From assembly GCA_021502835.1 (NCBI GenBank), contig JAKFGP010000008.1, positions 62,001 through 126,000 on the forward strand: a stretch of DNA of 64,000 nucleotides. The letters run 5' to 3'. Below, in pieces: positions 39,219 to 48,976 of the stretch (position 1 is the stretch's first letter; the number at the start of each line of letters is the position of its first letter). Under the pieces are notes generated by a model that worked only from the letters and a program-made list of their open reading frames with translations, was not told the DNA's origin and did not search any database. Source of the DNA: Streptomyces thinghirensis (lineage in GTDB: Bacteria > Actinomycetota > Actinomycetia > Streptomycetales > Streptomycetaceae). The translations under genes were made by a program, and so were the position numbers.

Positions 39219-41080
39219 ACCCCGGCCGCTCCGGGTCCGGCGGGGCCCAGCAGCGCGGAGATACGATCCGGCGCCACCGGTCGGGAGTACAGCCAGCCCT
39301 GACCGGTGTCGCAGCCGATGCGGCGCAGGCGGGTCGCCTGGTCGGACGTCTCCACGCACTCGGCGGTGACGGTCAGGCCGAGCCGGTGGGCGAGCTGGAC
39401 CATCGCCTCGACGATGACCTCGTCGGCCGGGTTCGCCCCGGACGCGTCCACCCCGGCACCCGCGTCGACCTTGTCGTACTGGAAGCCCCGTACGAAGGCG
39501 CCGTCCAGCTTCAGGACCGAGACCGGCAGCCGGCTCAGGTAGGCCAGGTTCGAGTAGCCGGTGCCGAAGTCGTCGATGGCGATGTGGACGCCCATGTCGC
39601 TCAGCGCCTTGAGGGCCTGGAGCGGGCGGCCCGCCGAGCCCATCACCGCCGACTCGGTCAGTTCCAGCTGGAGCAGGTGCGGGGCGAGGCCGGTCTCCTC
39701 CAGGGTGGCCGCGACGTCCGCGACCAGGTCGGGAGTCCCAGACCTGGCGGACCGCCACGTTGACGCTGACGAAGATCGGCGGGTCGTCCGGGTGGGCCAG
39801 CTGCCAGCGGCGGGCCTGGTGGCAGGCCGTGCGCAGGATCCAGCGGCCGAGGGGAACGATCGAACCGTCCTCCTCCGCCAGTGCGATGAACCGATTCGGC
39901 GCCAGTACGCCGAACTGAGGATGATTCCAGCGGATGAGCGCCTCGACGCCCCGCACCCGGCCGTCCTCCATGCCGACCAGCGGCTGGTACTCCAGGGCGA
40001 ACTCGCCGCGCTCGATGGCGGGGCGGAGCGTGGCGGCGAGGGCCTGGCGGGTCATGCGGTTGGCGTTGCGCTCGGGGTCGAAGAGCGTCCAGCGGGCCCG
40101 GCCGTCGGCCTTGGCCCAGTACAGGGTGGTGTCGGCGGCCTGCATCAGGGCGGTGGGGGTGGTGCCGGCGGTGTGGCGTTCGACGACGCCGACCGACGCG
40201 GTGACCGAGAGGCGGCGGTCGCACAGCTCGAAGGGCGCCTGGAGTGCCGTGAGGACCGATTCGGCCAGGTCGGCGAGCTGGTCGGTGCCGGTGGAGTCCT
40301 CCACGAGCAGGGCGAACTCGTCGCCGCCGAGCCGGGCCACCAGCGGGGCGCCGGACCGGGCGTGGGCGGCCTCCTCCGCGCACCGCGTGAGGCGTTCGGC
40401 GACGGCGGCCAGCAGCCGGTCGCCGACGCGGTGGCCGAGGGTGTCGTTGACGGCCTTGAAGCCGTCCAGGTCCAGGTAGCACACGCCGATCCGGCCGGTG
40501 CCGCCGTGCTCGTACGACTCCGCCTCCAGCGCGGCCGTCAGGCGCTCGAAGAACAGCGCGCGGTTGGGCAGCCGGGTCACCGGGTCGTGCATCTGGAGGT
40601 GGCGCAGCCGGGCCTGGAGTTCGCGCCGGGCGCTGATGTCGGCGACCGACAGCAGCAGGCCGCCCGGCACCTGGCCCGGCTCGGCCAGGGGCGCGACCGT
40701 CACCTGCACCCACAGGGAGTGCCCGTCGGCCCCCTTGAGCCGCCGGGTGCAGCGCAGCCGGGGCTGCCGGCCCCGCAGCACCTCGCGGTACGCGTGCCAG
40801 GTCCCGGCGTCGGAGACGAGGTCGACGAGCTCGGCGGCCGCGCAGCCGGCCAGCGCGGCCGGGTCGGTGCCGAGCAGGGTGCCCAGCGTGTCGTTGGCGC
40901 TGACGACCAGACCCTCGGCGTCGACGACGGCCATGGCGAGGGGGGGGCGGCCGCGAACGCCGAGTGGTAGGTCGGGGGCCCCGTACACGGCGTACGAGGA
41001 GCCAGGTCGTTGTCACTCTCTGTGACGGCCGACCGGTCGAGGTCTGCCGCGGGCGCCGGCCCTTCGGAGGTTCCGTTCAC
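39194..41080 (-). CDS. cdgA: PAS-GGDEF-EAL cyclic-di-GMP enzyme (CdgA-like)
   Basis: About 628 residues: a PAS domain (LAMAVVDAEGLVVSANDTL), then GGDEF with intact ARLGGDEFALL, then EAL with intact RGVEALIRWNH and downstream IAIDDFGTGYSNLAYL and VTAECVET. Both catalytic motifs look active, so synthesis or degradation cannot be chosen from sequence. The start at 41080 (MNGTSEGPAP) requires an indel in the G8 run at 40938-40945; a second indel lies near 39735. From memory this is the SCO2817/cdgA position, a BldD target controlling development. Palindromes resembling BldD sites lie at 41013 and 41262. Confidence 0.88.
41013..41025. promoter_or_regulatory. BldD-like palindrome at the cdgA 5' end
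   Basis: tcactctctgtga fits the BldD consensus T-n-A-C-n-C-W-G-n-G-T-n-A in all fixed positions except one (C for G). It lies within the first ~25 codons if cdgA starts at 41080. Confidence 0.4.
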
Positions 41081-41411
41081 CGCTCGCTCCCCGCAGTGCC
41101 TCGATCTCTGTTCGTGCTCTGTTCGTGCAGGAAAGTGTGCCGATCATAGAGGCTGCCACCGAGCCCTTCCAGCCGCCGTTCCGCGTTCCGGACCGAGTGA
41201 CCCCTCTGACAGATCGTTTCTGCCCACACCTGGACGGGTTCCACATGCCCCCGACCAGTTGTGACGTTCCGTGAGTGTCCTCGGGGTGTCGGCCAAGGGA
41301 CCTCCCGCGAAATCACCGGCGGCTCACCCATCCGGTGCAGGCGAACAGGGCGTAATACGACAATCATGCACAAGCTGGGTGCGGTGTCCCGTCAACCGCA
41401 CCCGGAGGTCC
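41081..41411. other. Divergent promoter region between cdgA and M6 protease
   Basis: About 330 nt with no credible gene. It holds a second BldD-like palindrome at 41262-41274 (tgacgttccgtga, two mismatches to consensus). The remaining sequence shows no clear motif. Confidence 0.5.
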
Positions 41412-42744
41412 ATGTGCCGCGCCAGCTCCCTCTGAGGCGACTTCCCCGGGGAGACCCTCAAGGGGCTCGGCGCGGTCCGCCGGGCGGCGCGGGCGCCCCG
41501 GTCCAGACTGCGCAGTACGGCGGCGGTGTGCACCACGATGTCGGCACTCGCCGCGACCTCCCTGATCACCGCCCCCTCGGTCGCCGAGCCCTTCTCCCCC
41601 GAGCCCTGCGCGCTCCAGCGCACCGACGTGCACCACTCCGAGGGCCTGGACACCTGGAACGCCGCCTACCCGCGGCCCGCCCGCGCCCTGGACGCGGTGA
41701 TGGTGTTCCTGTCCTTCCCCGACTCCCAGCCGCTGACCGCGCCCGCCGAACTCGCCGCCGACCACTTCCCGGCCACCACGCGCTTCTTCCAGCGCGCCTC
41801 CTACGGCACGTTCACCCTCCGCCCGCACCCGCTGCCGAGCTGGATCCCCATGCCACGGCCGTCGACGGCGTACGACATACAGCGTGACTGGAGCCCCGAG
41901 CACCGGGCCGCCTACCTGCGCGACGCGATGGACGCCGCCGACCGGCACGTCGACTTCTCCCGCTACGACATCGTCTACTTCGTCGCGGACCCGGACGCGC
42001 CCGGCGTGGACTCCGACGCGACCAAGGTCGTCAACCTGGACACCCCGATGCGGGCCGACGGCACCGACATCCGGCGGGTCGTCACGGTCTTCGAGAACCA
42101 TCCGCCGGACCGGCTGGTCCTGGCCCACGAGACCGGGCACGTCTTCGACCTGCCCGACCTGTACCACCGGCCCGTCGACGGCAAGGGCGACTGGGACACG
42201 CACGTCGGCGACTGGGACCTGATGGGCAGCCAGTTCGGGCTCGCTCCGGATCTCTTCGGCTGGCACAAGTGGAAGCTGGGCTGGCTGGAGCCCCGGCAGG
42301 TGGCGTGCGTGCGGGGCAGCGGGCCCACCCGGCTGACGCTGGAGCCGCTGGGGGGCCGGGCCGGGAGTGGTGGTGGCCGGCGCCGCCGGGACGCCGGCCT
42401 TCGGCCTCGGGCGCGGTACGAAGCTGGCCGTGGTGCGCACGGGCGCGGACAGCGTGCTCGCCTTCGAGGCACGGGGGCCGGTCGGCAACGACGTCGCCGC
42501 CTGCCGGGCGGGGGTGCTGGTGTACCGGGTGCGGAGCGGGGCGGAGTCCGGGGGCGGGCCGATCGAGGTGATCGACGCCCACCCGGACACCGAGGCCTGC
42601 TGGGAGGACTCGGTCTACCCTCCGCTCGCCGACGCTCCGGTGAGTCTCGGCGAGAGTTTCACGGTGCCGGAGGAGGGCGTACGGGTGGAGGTGGAGGGGC
42701 GGACGGTCTCGGGGGCGTGGACGGTACAGGTCACGCCGGGGTGA
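41412..42744 (+). CDS. Secreted M6-type metalloprotease-like protein
   Basis: About 440 residues. A hydrophobic export segment (CTTMSALAATSLITAPSVAE) precedes the mature domain (PFSPEPCALQRTDVHH, VMVFLSFPDSQPL). The zinc-binding motif is LVLAHETGHVFDLPDLY (HExGH with downstream Asp), followed by DWDLMGSQ, the M6/immune inhibitor A family signature including the Met-turn. A C-terminal beta-rich part ends GAWTVQVTPG. Indels near 41435 (so the start is unclear) and 42360. Probably an extracellular protease; the substrate is unknown. Confidence 0.8.
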
Positions 42745-42827
42745 GCGGTCTGCCCGGGGCACGGTGACCGAGGGGGTGCGGGTGGCGGAGCCCCCGCCGC
42801 GCGCGGCGAAGCCGCGCAGGGAACAAC

Positions 42828-42871
42828 GATGGCGAGGCCGGTTCGCGCTTCCGCGAACATGCCTCGCCATC
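42828..42871. terminator. Large hairpin between M6 protease and tRNA-Lys
   Basis: Perfect 11-bp arms gatggcgaggc / gcctcgccatc enclose a nested gttcgcg-cttc-cgcgaac hairpin. The convergent position suggests a bidirectional terminator. Confidence 0.8.
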
Positions 42872-42878
42872 GACAACG

Positions 42879-42952
42879 TGCGCCGCCAGGGACTCGAACC
42901 CCGGACCCGCTGATTAAGAGTCAGCTGCTCTAACCAACTGAGCTAGCGGCGC
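42879..42952 (-). tRNA. tRNA-Lys (CTT)
   Basis: 74 nt; the acceptor gcgccgc pairs with gcggcgc and the discriminator is A. D-arm gctcagttggttagagc, anticodon stem/loop ctgactcttaatcag (anticodon CTT) and T-arm gggttcgagtccct are all present. No encoded CCA. Confidence 0.95.
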
Positions 42953-43555
42953 CTGCTGACGTCGTAGACCTTGGCATCCTGGTCGGCGGGAGGAAAAATC
43001 GAAATCCGCACCGCCGCGCGGGGCCGCCCGTACGGCCGCCCAGAGCAGGATCTCGGGGCCCGGCAGCCACGGCAGGCGCGTGTCCGGCGCCACCAGCCAG
43101 CGGGAACCGGAACGCGCGGGTCCGCCCACGGGGGCCGGCACCGTCACCGCGTCCCCGGCGCCGTGGCACAGCAGCGGGGGCACCTCGCCCGTACGGCCGT
43201 CCGCCCGGCCACGCGCGCCCCACTCCTCCCACTCCAGCAGCGACGGCAGCCGCTGGGCCGTGCCCGGCGCGGCGAACAGCAGCATCCGTCCCCCGGAACT
43301 CGGCCACCGGGCCGGACCCCGGCCCCTCGCCCCACAGCCGGTCGAGCATCCGGCGCCCGAAGATCGCGGGGGGCGCTCACCACGTCGAAGACGGAACCGC
43401 AGGGCAGGACGACGGGGGGCCTGGGGCCGCTCCTCCCAGAAGGCGAGCGTGCTGCGCGGGTAGGGGCCCGCCGAGGCCAGCCAGGCGGCACCGTCGGAGG
43501 TGGCGTCCGAGACGTGGGACGTGGCGTCGAGGATGACATCGCGTGTGCTGCTCAT
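42943..43555 (-). CDS. Conserved hypothetical protein before tRNA-Lys
   Basis: About 200 residues: MSSTRDVILDATSHVSDATS, GAAWLASAGPYPRSTLAFWE, RMLLFAAPGTAQRLPSLLEW, LLCHGAGDAVTVPAPVG and WLVAPDTRLPWLPGPEILLW. The composition resembles Streptomyces proteins annotated as bifunctional DNA primase/polymerase-like, but no catalytic motif is clear to me. Indels near 43390, 43290 and 43010. In the best-fitting final frame (RISIFPPADQDAKVYDVSRR), the TAG stop falls inside the 5' acceptor region of tRNA-Lys, overlapping it by 10 nt. Confidence 0.6.
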
Positions 43556-43685
43556 GACGCATACATCTACCGGGCGTGAGGAGACCGCTCCGCTGTGTTG
43601 CGGGAAACCGGGACAGGCGGGAGGGGAAGGGAGTATCTTGCCCACTCGCCTGGCATATGCGGACGAGCTGCTCGGGGTGTTCGGG

Positions 43686-44045
43686 CTAGTCGGGGTGTAC
43701 GCCGCCCTCGCCGCCGCGCATCAGGTCGCGCCCGAACTCCACCATCTTCTTGGCGTAGTCCTCGGTCCACTCGGCCCGCTCGGCGATGTCCGCTGTCGTC
43801 AGCCGGTCGAAGCGGCGCGGATCGGCGAGCTGCGCCGCCGCCATCGCCTGGAACTCCATCGCCCGGTCCGCCGCCGCGCGGAAGGCGTGCGTCAGCTCCG
43901 TCGCCCGGTCCAGCAGTGCCCGGGGGTCGTCGATCGACTCGAGGTCGAAGAAGTGCTCGGGGTCGGCGGACGCCTCCGCCGGCTCGAAGAGCAGGGGCGC
44001 GGGGCGTAGCCGCGGTTCGTTCCGACGCGGCGTGGGCTCCGCCAT
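43686..44045 (-). CDS. Small conserved hypothetical protein
   Basis: 119 residues in one clean frame: MAEPTPRRNEPRLRPAPLLF, DLESIDDPRALLDRATELTH, RRFDRLTTADIAERAEWTED and MVEFGRDLMRGG. Soluble, charged and mostly helical, with no signal peptide. The segment LTTADIAERAEWTEDYAKKM has the spacing of a degenerate helix-turn-helix, but this is weak. No family recognised. It lies between the pectate lyase and the tRNA-proximal gene, same strand as both. Confidence 0.72.
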   Translation of the reverse strand: MAEPTPRRNEPRLRPAPLLFEPAEASADPEHFFDLESIDDPRALLDRATELTHAFRAAADRAMEFQAMAAAQLADPRRFDRLTTADIAERAEWTEDYAKKMVEFGRDLMRGGEGGVHPD

Positions 44046-44209
44046 GTCTTCTCCTCCTCGTACGTACGGCGGCCCTCCCCCGCGGACGGGGGCACTCCCG
44101 GTGGAGTGGGCCACCGTCCATTGTCCCGCGCCCACGCAAGAGGGCGAGGCCGTGCCGGTACGCGCATACCGGACACTCCCCGCCCACTCCCGCGCGACCG
44201 GGCCGCCCG

Positions 44210-45779
44210 CTACCCGGCGTAGGTCTCGAACTCGGCGACCTTCGGCGTGCCGCTGGAGCCGGTGATCTCGAAGGTGACCTTCTTCAGCGAGGTCGCGGCG
44301 AAGTCGATGACGCCCGCTCCGCTGCCGGAGGCCGGGACGGAGCCCGTGTCGTGGTTGACCATCCGCCAGGACCCGATGGCGCCCTCGGAACCCGACGCCT
44401 CCCGGATGACGACCTTGGAGACCGTGGTGGCGGATCCCCACTTCACGGAGACGGAACCGGTCGAGCCGGACGGGGACCAGTAGGTGCCCATGTCGCCGTC
44501 ACGGACGTTGCCGTAGCTCGTTCCGTCGGCCTTGGAGGAGCCGTCGGAGCCCGCCCCGATGCTGAGGTTGGTGCCGGTGGGCGGGTCAGTGGGGTCGGGG
44601 TCGGTCGGGTCCGGGTCCGGGTCGGTGGGGCCGGGGTCGGTCGGACCCGGGTCGGTCGGGTCCGGGTCCTGCGGCGTACAGCTGCCGTCCGAGACCTTCA
44701 GCCCCTTGCCGGCGCCCGCCGTCTGGCTCACGACGCCCGGCACGCAGTCGGCCGCGTCGAGGTTGTAGGAGTACGGGATGCTGACGCTGGTGTTGGACTG
44801 CGGGTCCGGCCCGGCGGGGTTGTTGTCGCCCTCGCGCTCGGACCAGGTGACGTTGTCGAAGATGTTGCCGCTGACCTGCCAGGAGCCGGCCTGGTCGGTG
44901 TAGAAGGTGCCGAGGACGTCCTTGGAGTCCTCGAAGTAGTTGTTGTCCACCTTGGCCTTGGCACCGGCCCGGGAGTTGATGCCGGACTCGTTGAGGCTCA
45001 CGTAGTGGTTGTTGTAGATGTGGGCCGTGCCGCCGCGCAGCAGGGGGCGCGCGGGAGTCGATGTTCTCGTACTTGTTGTGGTGGAAGGTGACGTAGCCGT
45101 TGGAGCGGTCGCTCTCGCTGGAGCCGATCAGGCCGCCGCGGCCGGAGTTGCGCAGGACGCTGTAGGACAGGGTCACGTACTGGGTGTTGTCCTTCATGTC
45201 GAAGAGACCGTCGTAGCCCTCCGACTCCCCGCCCGACGCCTCCAGGGTGGTGTGGTCGACCCAGACGTTGCGGACGTCGCTCTCCATCCCGATGGCGTCG
45301 CCGCCGTTGGACGTGGGCGAGCCCGACTTCTTGACGTTCCGGACCGTCACGTTCTGGATGATGATGTTGCTGGACTCCCGGATGTGGATGCCCAGTTGGT
45401 CGAAGACGGCGCCGCCGCCGACCCCGACGATCGTGACGTTGCTGATCTGCTTCAGCTCGATCTTGTCCGCGGCGGTGCTGCAGCTGTCACCCGACACCTT
45501 GGTGGTGTTGCCGTGGTTGATGGTGCCCTCGACCTCGATGGTGATCGGGGTGCTGCTGCTGGCCCGGCCGCACAGGGCCTGGTGGATCGCGGTTCCGGTG
45601 GTGGCCCGGACCGTCTGTCCGCCCGCACCACCGGTCGTGCCGCCGTTCTGGGTCGCGTAGCCGGTGGCGCCACTGGCCGCTGCCGCCGCCTCGGGCATCG
45701 ACAGCACCACACCGGTCGCGGCGGCGACAGCCAATGTGGCCAGCGCCGCGTGGAGTCGCAGCGTGACTGGTCGTCTCAT
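44210..45779 (-). CDS. Secreted pectate lyase, PL1, with C-terminal binding module
   Basis: Cleaves de-esterified pectin outside the cell. Signal peptide MRRPVTLRLHAALATLAVAA. The beta-helix domain has SNIIIQNVTVRNV, SDVRNVWVDHTTLEAS, YVTLSYSVLRNSGR and VTFHHNKYENIDSRAP. A Thr-Asp-Pro-Gly repeat linker (DPTDPGPTDPG type) leads to an F5/8C- or CBM-like jelly roll (GDMGTYWSPSGSTGSVSVKW) ending VAEFETYAG. About 520 residues. One indel near 45044. From memory this is the pectate lyase next to cdgA in S. coelicolor. The upstream region at 45780-46010 is gene-free. Confidence 0.9.
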
Positions 45780-46010
45780 CCTCGGTCTCCCCATTCGTCT
45801 TCACATGACGGAACGAACACCCTGTCGTGATCATGTCAACACGACAGTCGGGAAAGCGCTTTCTCGCCGTGAGAATAGGGGCGCCTTCAGGGCCTGGCAA
45901 GAGATTGGACGCGTTCAGGAGGTGGACCAGCGTCCAGATAAGTGAACCGGGGTTCTTATGCGCCATGGAGCCGATGTGCACCCCGAGCAGAGCTGCGGTA
46001 CGATCATCCT

Positions 46011-46165
46011 GCCAGCTCGCGGGGCTCAACCCCCAACGGTCGGCAGTGCGTTGGTGGTCCAAGGAAAGACGCCCCACTTCCCGTGGGGAAATGCAGGTGC
46101 AAGGCCTGCCCAGCGCTCCGGTCGAAGAACCCCGGCCCGCCTCGGCGGACCGGGGCTCTTTCGTG
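46011..46165 (+). ncRNA. Candidate free-standing structured RNA
   Basis: A compact GC-structured segment with no coding potential starts ~7 nt after a -10-like tacgat (45999-46004). Hairpins: gccag..cggtcggc, ggggctcaacccc (46021-46033), ccccac/gtgggg (46072-46088), gcagg/cctgc (46093-46109). A classical terminator (46130-46155, then ctctttcg) ends it. The run ggggaaatgcaggtgcaagg resembles part of the cobalamin-riboswitch core, but no cobalamin gene follows and the rest of the consensus is not evident. No gene follows on this strand for 2.8 kb. Confidence 0.45.
46130..46155 (+). terminator. Intrinsic terminator of the candidate RNA
   Basis: Stem ccccgg-c-ccgcc / ggcgg-a-ccgggg with loop tc, followed by ctctttcg; the best T-rich terminator in the window. 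Confidence 0.8.
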
Positions 46166-46181
46166 TCGGTTCGCGTCCGGG

Positions 46182-46994
46182 TCAGCCGAGCTTGGCGGCC
46201 TGCGCGTCGATCACGGCGGTCGGCTGCTCGAACGCCTCGCCCCGGCTGATCGCCGCGATGTTGAAGGACGAGAACCCGGCGAGCGTGGTGCCCTGCCGGA
46301 AGACGACCACCTTCGTCTCCACGGGCTCGTCGTCCGTCTTCGTCCCCCACCGTCCAGGCGACGGCGTCCTCACCGACCGCGAGCTTCTCCTCGGTGACCT
46401 TGGTGACCTGCTGCTTCTCTCCGTCGATGGTCATGGCGAAGCCCCCGGCGCACTTCTCGCCGGCCTCCCGCAGCGTGCCGAGAGTCCGCTCCGCGCCGTC
46501 GGCGTCGTAGGACCAGAGGGGAGGTCATCGTCTTGGTGATGTCGAGGGAGTCGATGGTCGCCTCCTTCGCCTCCCTCCTCCGTCATGTCCGCGAGCTCCT
46601 CCATCGAGGGCATGCCCTTCTTGGCCGCCGCGGACTCCTGGACGACGAGCCGCTGGGCGCTCGCCGCCGGGTCGCCCGCCGGCAGGGCGGACAGCACCCG
46701 GGCGACGGGCTCGCACTCGGCCCGCTCGACGGAGAGGGCCTCGGCCTCGAAGACGTCGTCCTTCCCCGGCTTCTGGACCTTGTGGTCCTCGAGGTCGTCC
46801 GTGGTGACGACCAGCTTCTCCAGTTCAGCGGCGGTCAGCGCCTTCGCCGCCGGCTTGTCGGGTCCGCCGCCGCCCTTCGCCTTGGCGTCGCCGCCGTCTC
46901 CACCGTCCTGGTCACCACCGCCGCAGGCGGTGACCGCCAGGGCGAGGGTGACCGCGGAGGCGGTCAGGACGGTGCGGCGGACGGTGGTGCGCAT
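46182..46994 (-). CDS. Putative surface lipoprotein
   Basis: About 270 residues. The signal sequence MRTTVRRTVLTASAVTLALA ends at a lipobox AVTACGGG, so the Cys is lipid-modified. A Gly/Asp/Lys linker precedes ALTAAELEKLVVTTDDLEDH and two alpha/beta repeats (ECEPVARVLSALPAGDPAAS; SFNIAAISRGEAFEQPTAV). Similar Streptomyces lipoproteins are annotated as hypothetical. Indels near 46570, 46520 and 46345. Surface location is inferred from the lipobox; function unknown. Confidence 0.8.
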
Positions 46995-47187
46995 GGTGCT
47001 CTCCCTGAGATCAAGCGCCCCGCGCGCAGGTACAGCGCGGGGTCGACAAGATCAAGACCAGCGCGACCGGCCCGGGGTTGTACCCGCCCCACCAGGCATT
47101 CTCCTGCCGGAACTCCGCCCAGTCCCCGAAGACCGCCGGAGCGCTGGCCTCCGGCGACCTCCGGCGGCCCCTCTCGGCCCACCCGGT

Positions 47188-47922
47188 TCAGGCCTGCACC
47201 ACCGGCTCCCGGATGAACAGCGCTCCCAGTTCGGGTGCGTTGACCCGGCGGTCCGCCAGGCGCAGGCCCTCCCAGACGGTGACCTGGTTGGCGGTGAGGA
47301 CCGGCTTGCCCAGTTCCTTCTCCAGGGCCGGGATGTGGGCCGCCGTGTGCAGGGCGGTGTCCGGGAGGGAGGACCGCCTCCGCGTCCGGATGGTCGGCGG
47401 CGCGGGCCAGGGCCAGTACCTCCGACTCGGTCCAGGTGCCGACCTCCGCGGCGGTGATGATGCCGGAGCTGACCACGCCGACCGTCTCGATGCCGGCGGC
47501 ACGCAGGAACTCCGCGAAGAGCTGCGCCACGTCATCCGGGTAGGTCGCCCCGATCGCGACCCGGCGCGCCCCGATCTCCTTCGCCGCGTGCACGAAGGCG
47601 AAGGAGGTGGAGGAGGCCGGGAGGCCCGCCGCCTGGGCCAGGGCGCGCACCTGTTCCTGGGCGCCCTCCCAGCCGTGCACGAAGCTTCCGCTGGTACAGG
47701 CCCACACCACGGCGTCGGCGCCGGCGAGCCGCAGCTCCTCCACACCCGCCGCGAGCCGCTGCGCCGAGGCCCATCTCCAGCAGCGCGTCGACCCGGTGCG
47801 CGTCCTCGCCGATGTCCGTGTGCACCAGGTCCACCCCGGATGTCGCTGCCCAGGAGCTGCTCGATGCGTGGATAGTCGTCCTCGCCGGAGTGGCCCGGGT
47901 ACAGGAATCCCAGTGCTGTCAT
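47188..47922 (-). CDS. Asp/Glu racemase-superfamily enzyme (maleate isomerase-like), first copy
   Basis: About 245 residues starting MTALGFLYPGHSGEDDYPRI. The active-site Cys lies in WACTSGSFVHG; a second conserved region is VLTANQVTVWEGLRL. This is the maleate cis-trans isomerase / arylmalonate decarboxylase group, which acts through cysteine-stabilised enolates. Indels near 47850, 47780 and 47375. Its ATG overlaps the stop of the upstream paralogue (ATGA). Together with the amidase, dehydrogenase and Ehu transporter it suggests catabolism of an amide or hydroxy-acid compound. Confidence 0.82.
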   Translation of the reverse strand: MTALGFLYPGHSGEDDYPRIEQLLGSDIRGGPGAHGHRRGRAPGRRAAGDGPRRSGSRRVWRSCGSPAPTPWCGPVPAEASCTAGRAPRNRCAPWPRRRASRPPPPPSPSCTRRRRSGRAGSRSGRPTRMTWRSSSRSSCVPPASRRSAWSAPASSPPRRSAPGPSRRYWPWPAPPTIRTRRRSSLPDTALHTAAHIPALEKELGKPVLTANQVTVWEGLRLADRRVNAPELGALFIREPVVQA

Positions 47923-48788
47923 GTCCACCCTTCCTGCTGCTGTTCCGTGTCCGGAGCGTCACCGACGCCCGGCATGTCCGCGACCGCGGGGCCGACCGGA
48001 CCCGCCACCGCCGGACCCACCGGCCCCGGCACCGTGGGGCCGACGCGCGCGGACGGATCGGTCAGCGCCTGATACGGCCCCACCGCAGGGGTACCCAATC
48101 GGCGCAGTGCCGCCCACATCGTCACTTGGTTGGCCGAGATCACCGGGATCCGCAGCTCGGCCTCCAGCTGCGGGATGACGTCGTAGGTGGGGAGGTTGGT
48201 GCAGGAGATGAACAGCGCGTCCGCGGACCCCGGACTCGGTACCGCCTGGCGTGCCATGTCGGCCACGTCGCGGTACGGGACCTTCCAGATGTGCCGGGTC
48301 AGGCCCATGAAGGCGCAGCCGGTGACGGTCACGCCGGCCTCGGCGACGTACGCCTCCAGCGCTCGGGTCACGGAGACGGTGTACGGGGTCACCAGCGCGA
48401 CCCGGCGTACGCCCAGTTCGGCCAGCGCGTCCAGCAGCGCGCCGGAGGTGGTCACGGACGGGACGGCGCCCGCCCAGGTCATCGCCTCGCACATCGCGCG
48501 TTCCCCGGCGATGCCGCCGACGAAGCTGCCCGAGGTGCAGGCGTAGGCGATGACCTCGGGCGCGATGGCGTTCAGGGTGCGCACGGCCTCACCGAGCGTC
48601 TCGTGTTCGCTGACCATCCGGGCGAGGTCCAGACTGACCTCGACCGGTACAAAAGGGGTTCGCGTCATGTGCAGCGACACGTCGTCGGGCACCCAACGCC
48701 ACAGCTCGCGATCGAGCGCGAAGTCGAACGGGGCGACCACGCCGACCCCGCGTTGCGGAGCTGGTCCGCCGAGAAAGGAGATGTCCAT
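47919..48788 (-). CDS. Asp/Glu racemase-superfamily enzyme, second copy
   Basis: About 290 residues in one clean frame (MDISFLGGPAPQRGVGVVAP). Two active-site Cys are visible: YACTSGSFVGG and LFISCTNLPTYD. ISANQVTMWAALRRLG is the shared C-terminal motif. It is a paralogue of the next gene, which lost the second Cys-containing segment. The C-terminal 45 residues are low complexity (repeated GPAV). Resembles EutA-type proteins of ectoine catabolism (AMDase-like). Lies 189 nt upstream of the divergent dehydrogenase gene. Confidence 0.85.
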   Translation of the reverse strand: MDISFLGGPAPQRGVGVVAPFDFALDRELWRWVPDDVSLHMTRTPFVPVEVSLDLARMVSEHETLGEAVRTLNAIAPEVIAYACTSGSFVGGIAGERAMCEAMTWAGAVPSVTTSGALLDALAELGVRRVALVTPYTVSVTRALEAYVAEAGVTVTGCAFMGLTRHIWKVPYRDVADMARQAVPSPGSADALFISCTNLPTYDVIPQLEAELRIPVISANQVTMWAALRRLGTPAVGPYQALTDPSARVGPTVPGPVGPAVAGPVGPAVADMPGVGDAPDTEQQQEGWT

Positions 48789-48976
48789 GGCACGCACCGG
48801 CCTCACACTGAGAAAGGGGAGGACAACGCACCGTTACGCACGGCCGTGTTGACGAAGGTAGGTTCCGGTGCGAGCGTGGTCAATCCGCCCGCGTCACTCC
48901 CAGGTCAACAGCCGGTTAACTTCCCCGTCAACTCCTGAATCGCACCCGCTTCCGCCGACCGGAGACAGACCTGCCG

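Noticed and set aside
44580..44670. Regular repeat in the pectate lyase region resembling a CRISPR or minisatellite
   Set aside because: It encodes an in-frame Asp-Pro-Thr-Gly linker between catalytic and binding modules; units are too short and have no spacers.
46011..46165. Calling this RNA a cobalamin riboswitch outright
   Set aside because: Only part of the core consensus is visible, the terminator follows directly and no cobalamin-related gene lies downstream; kept as an unclassified structured RNA.
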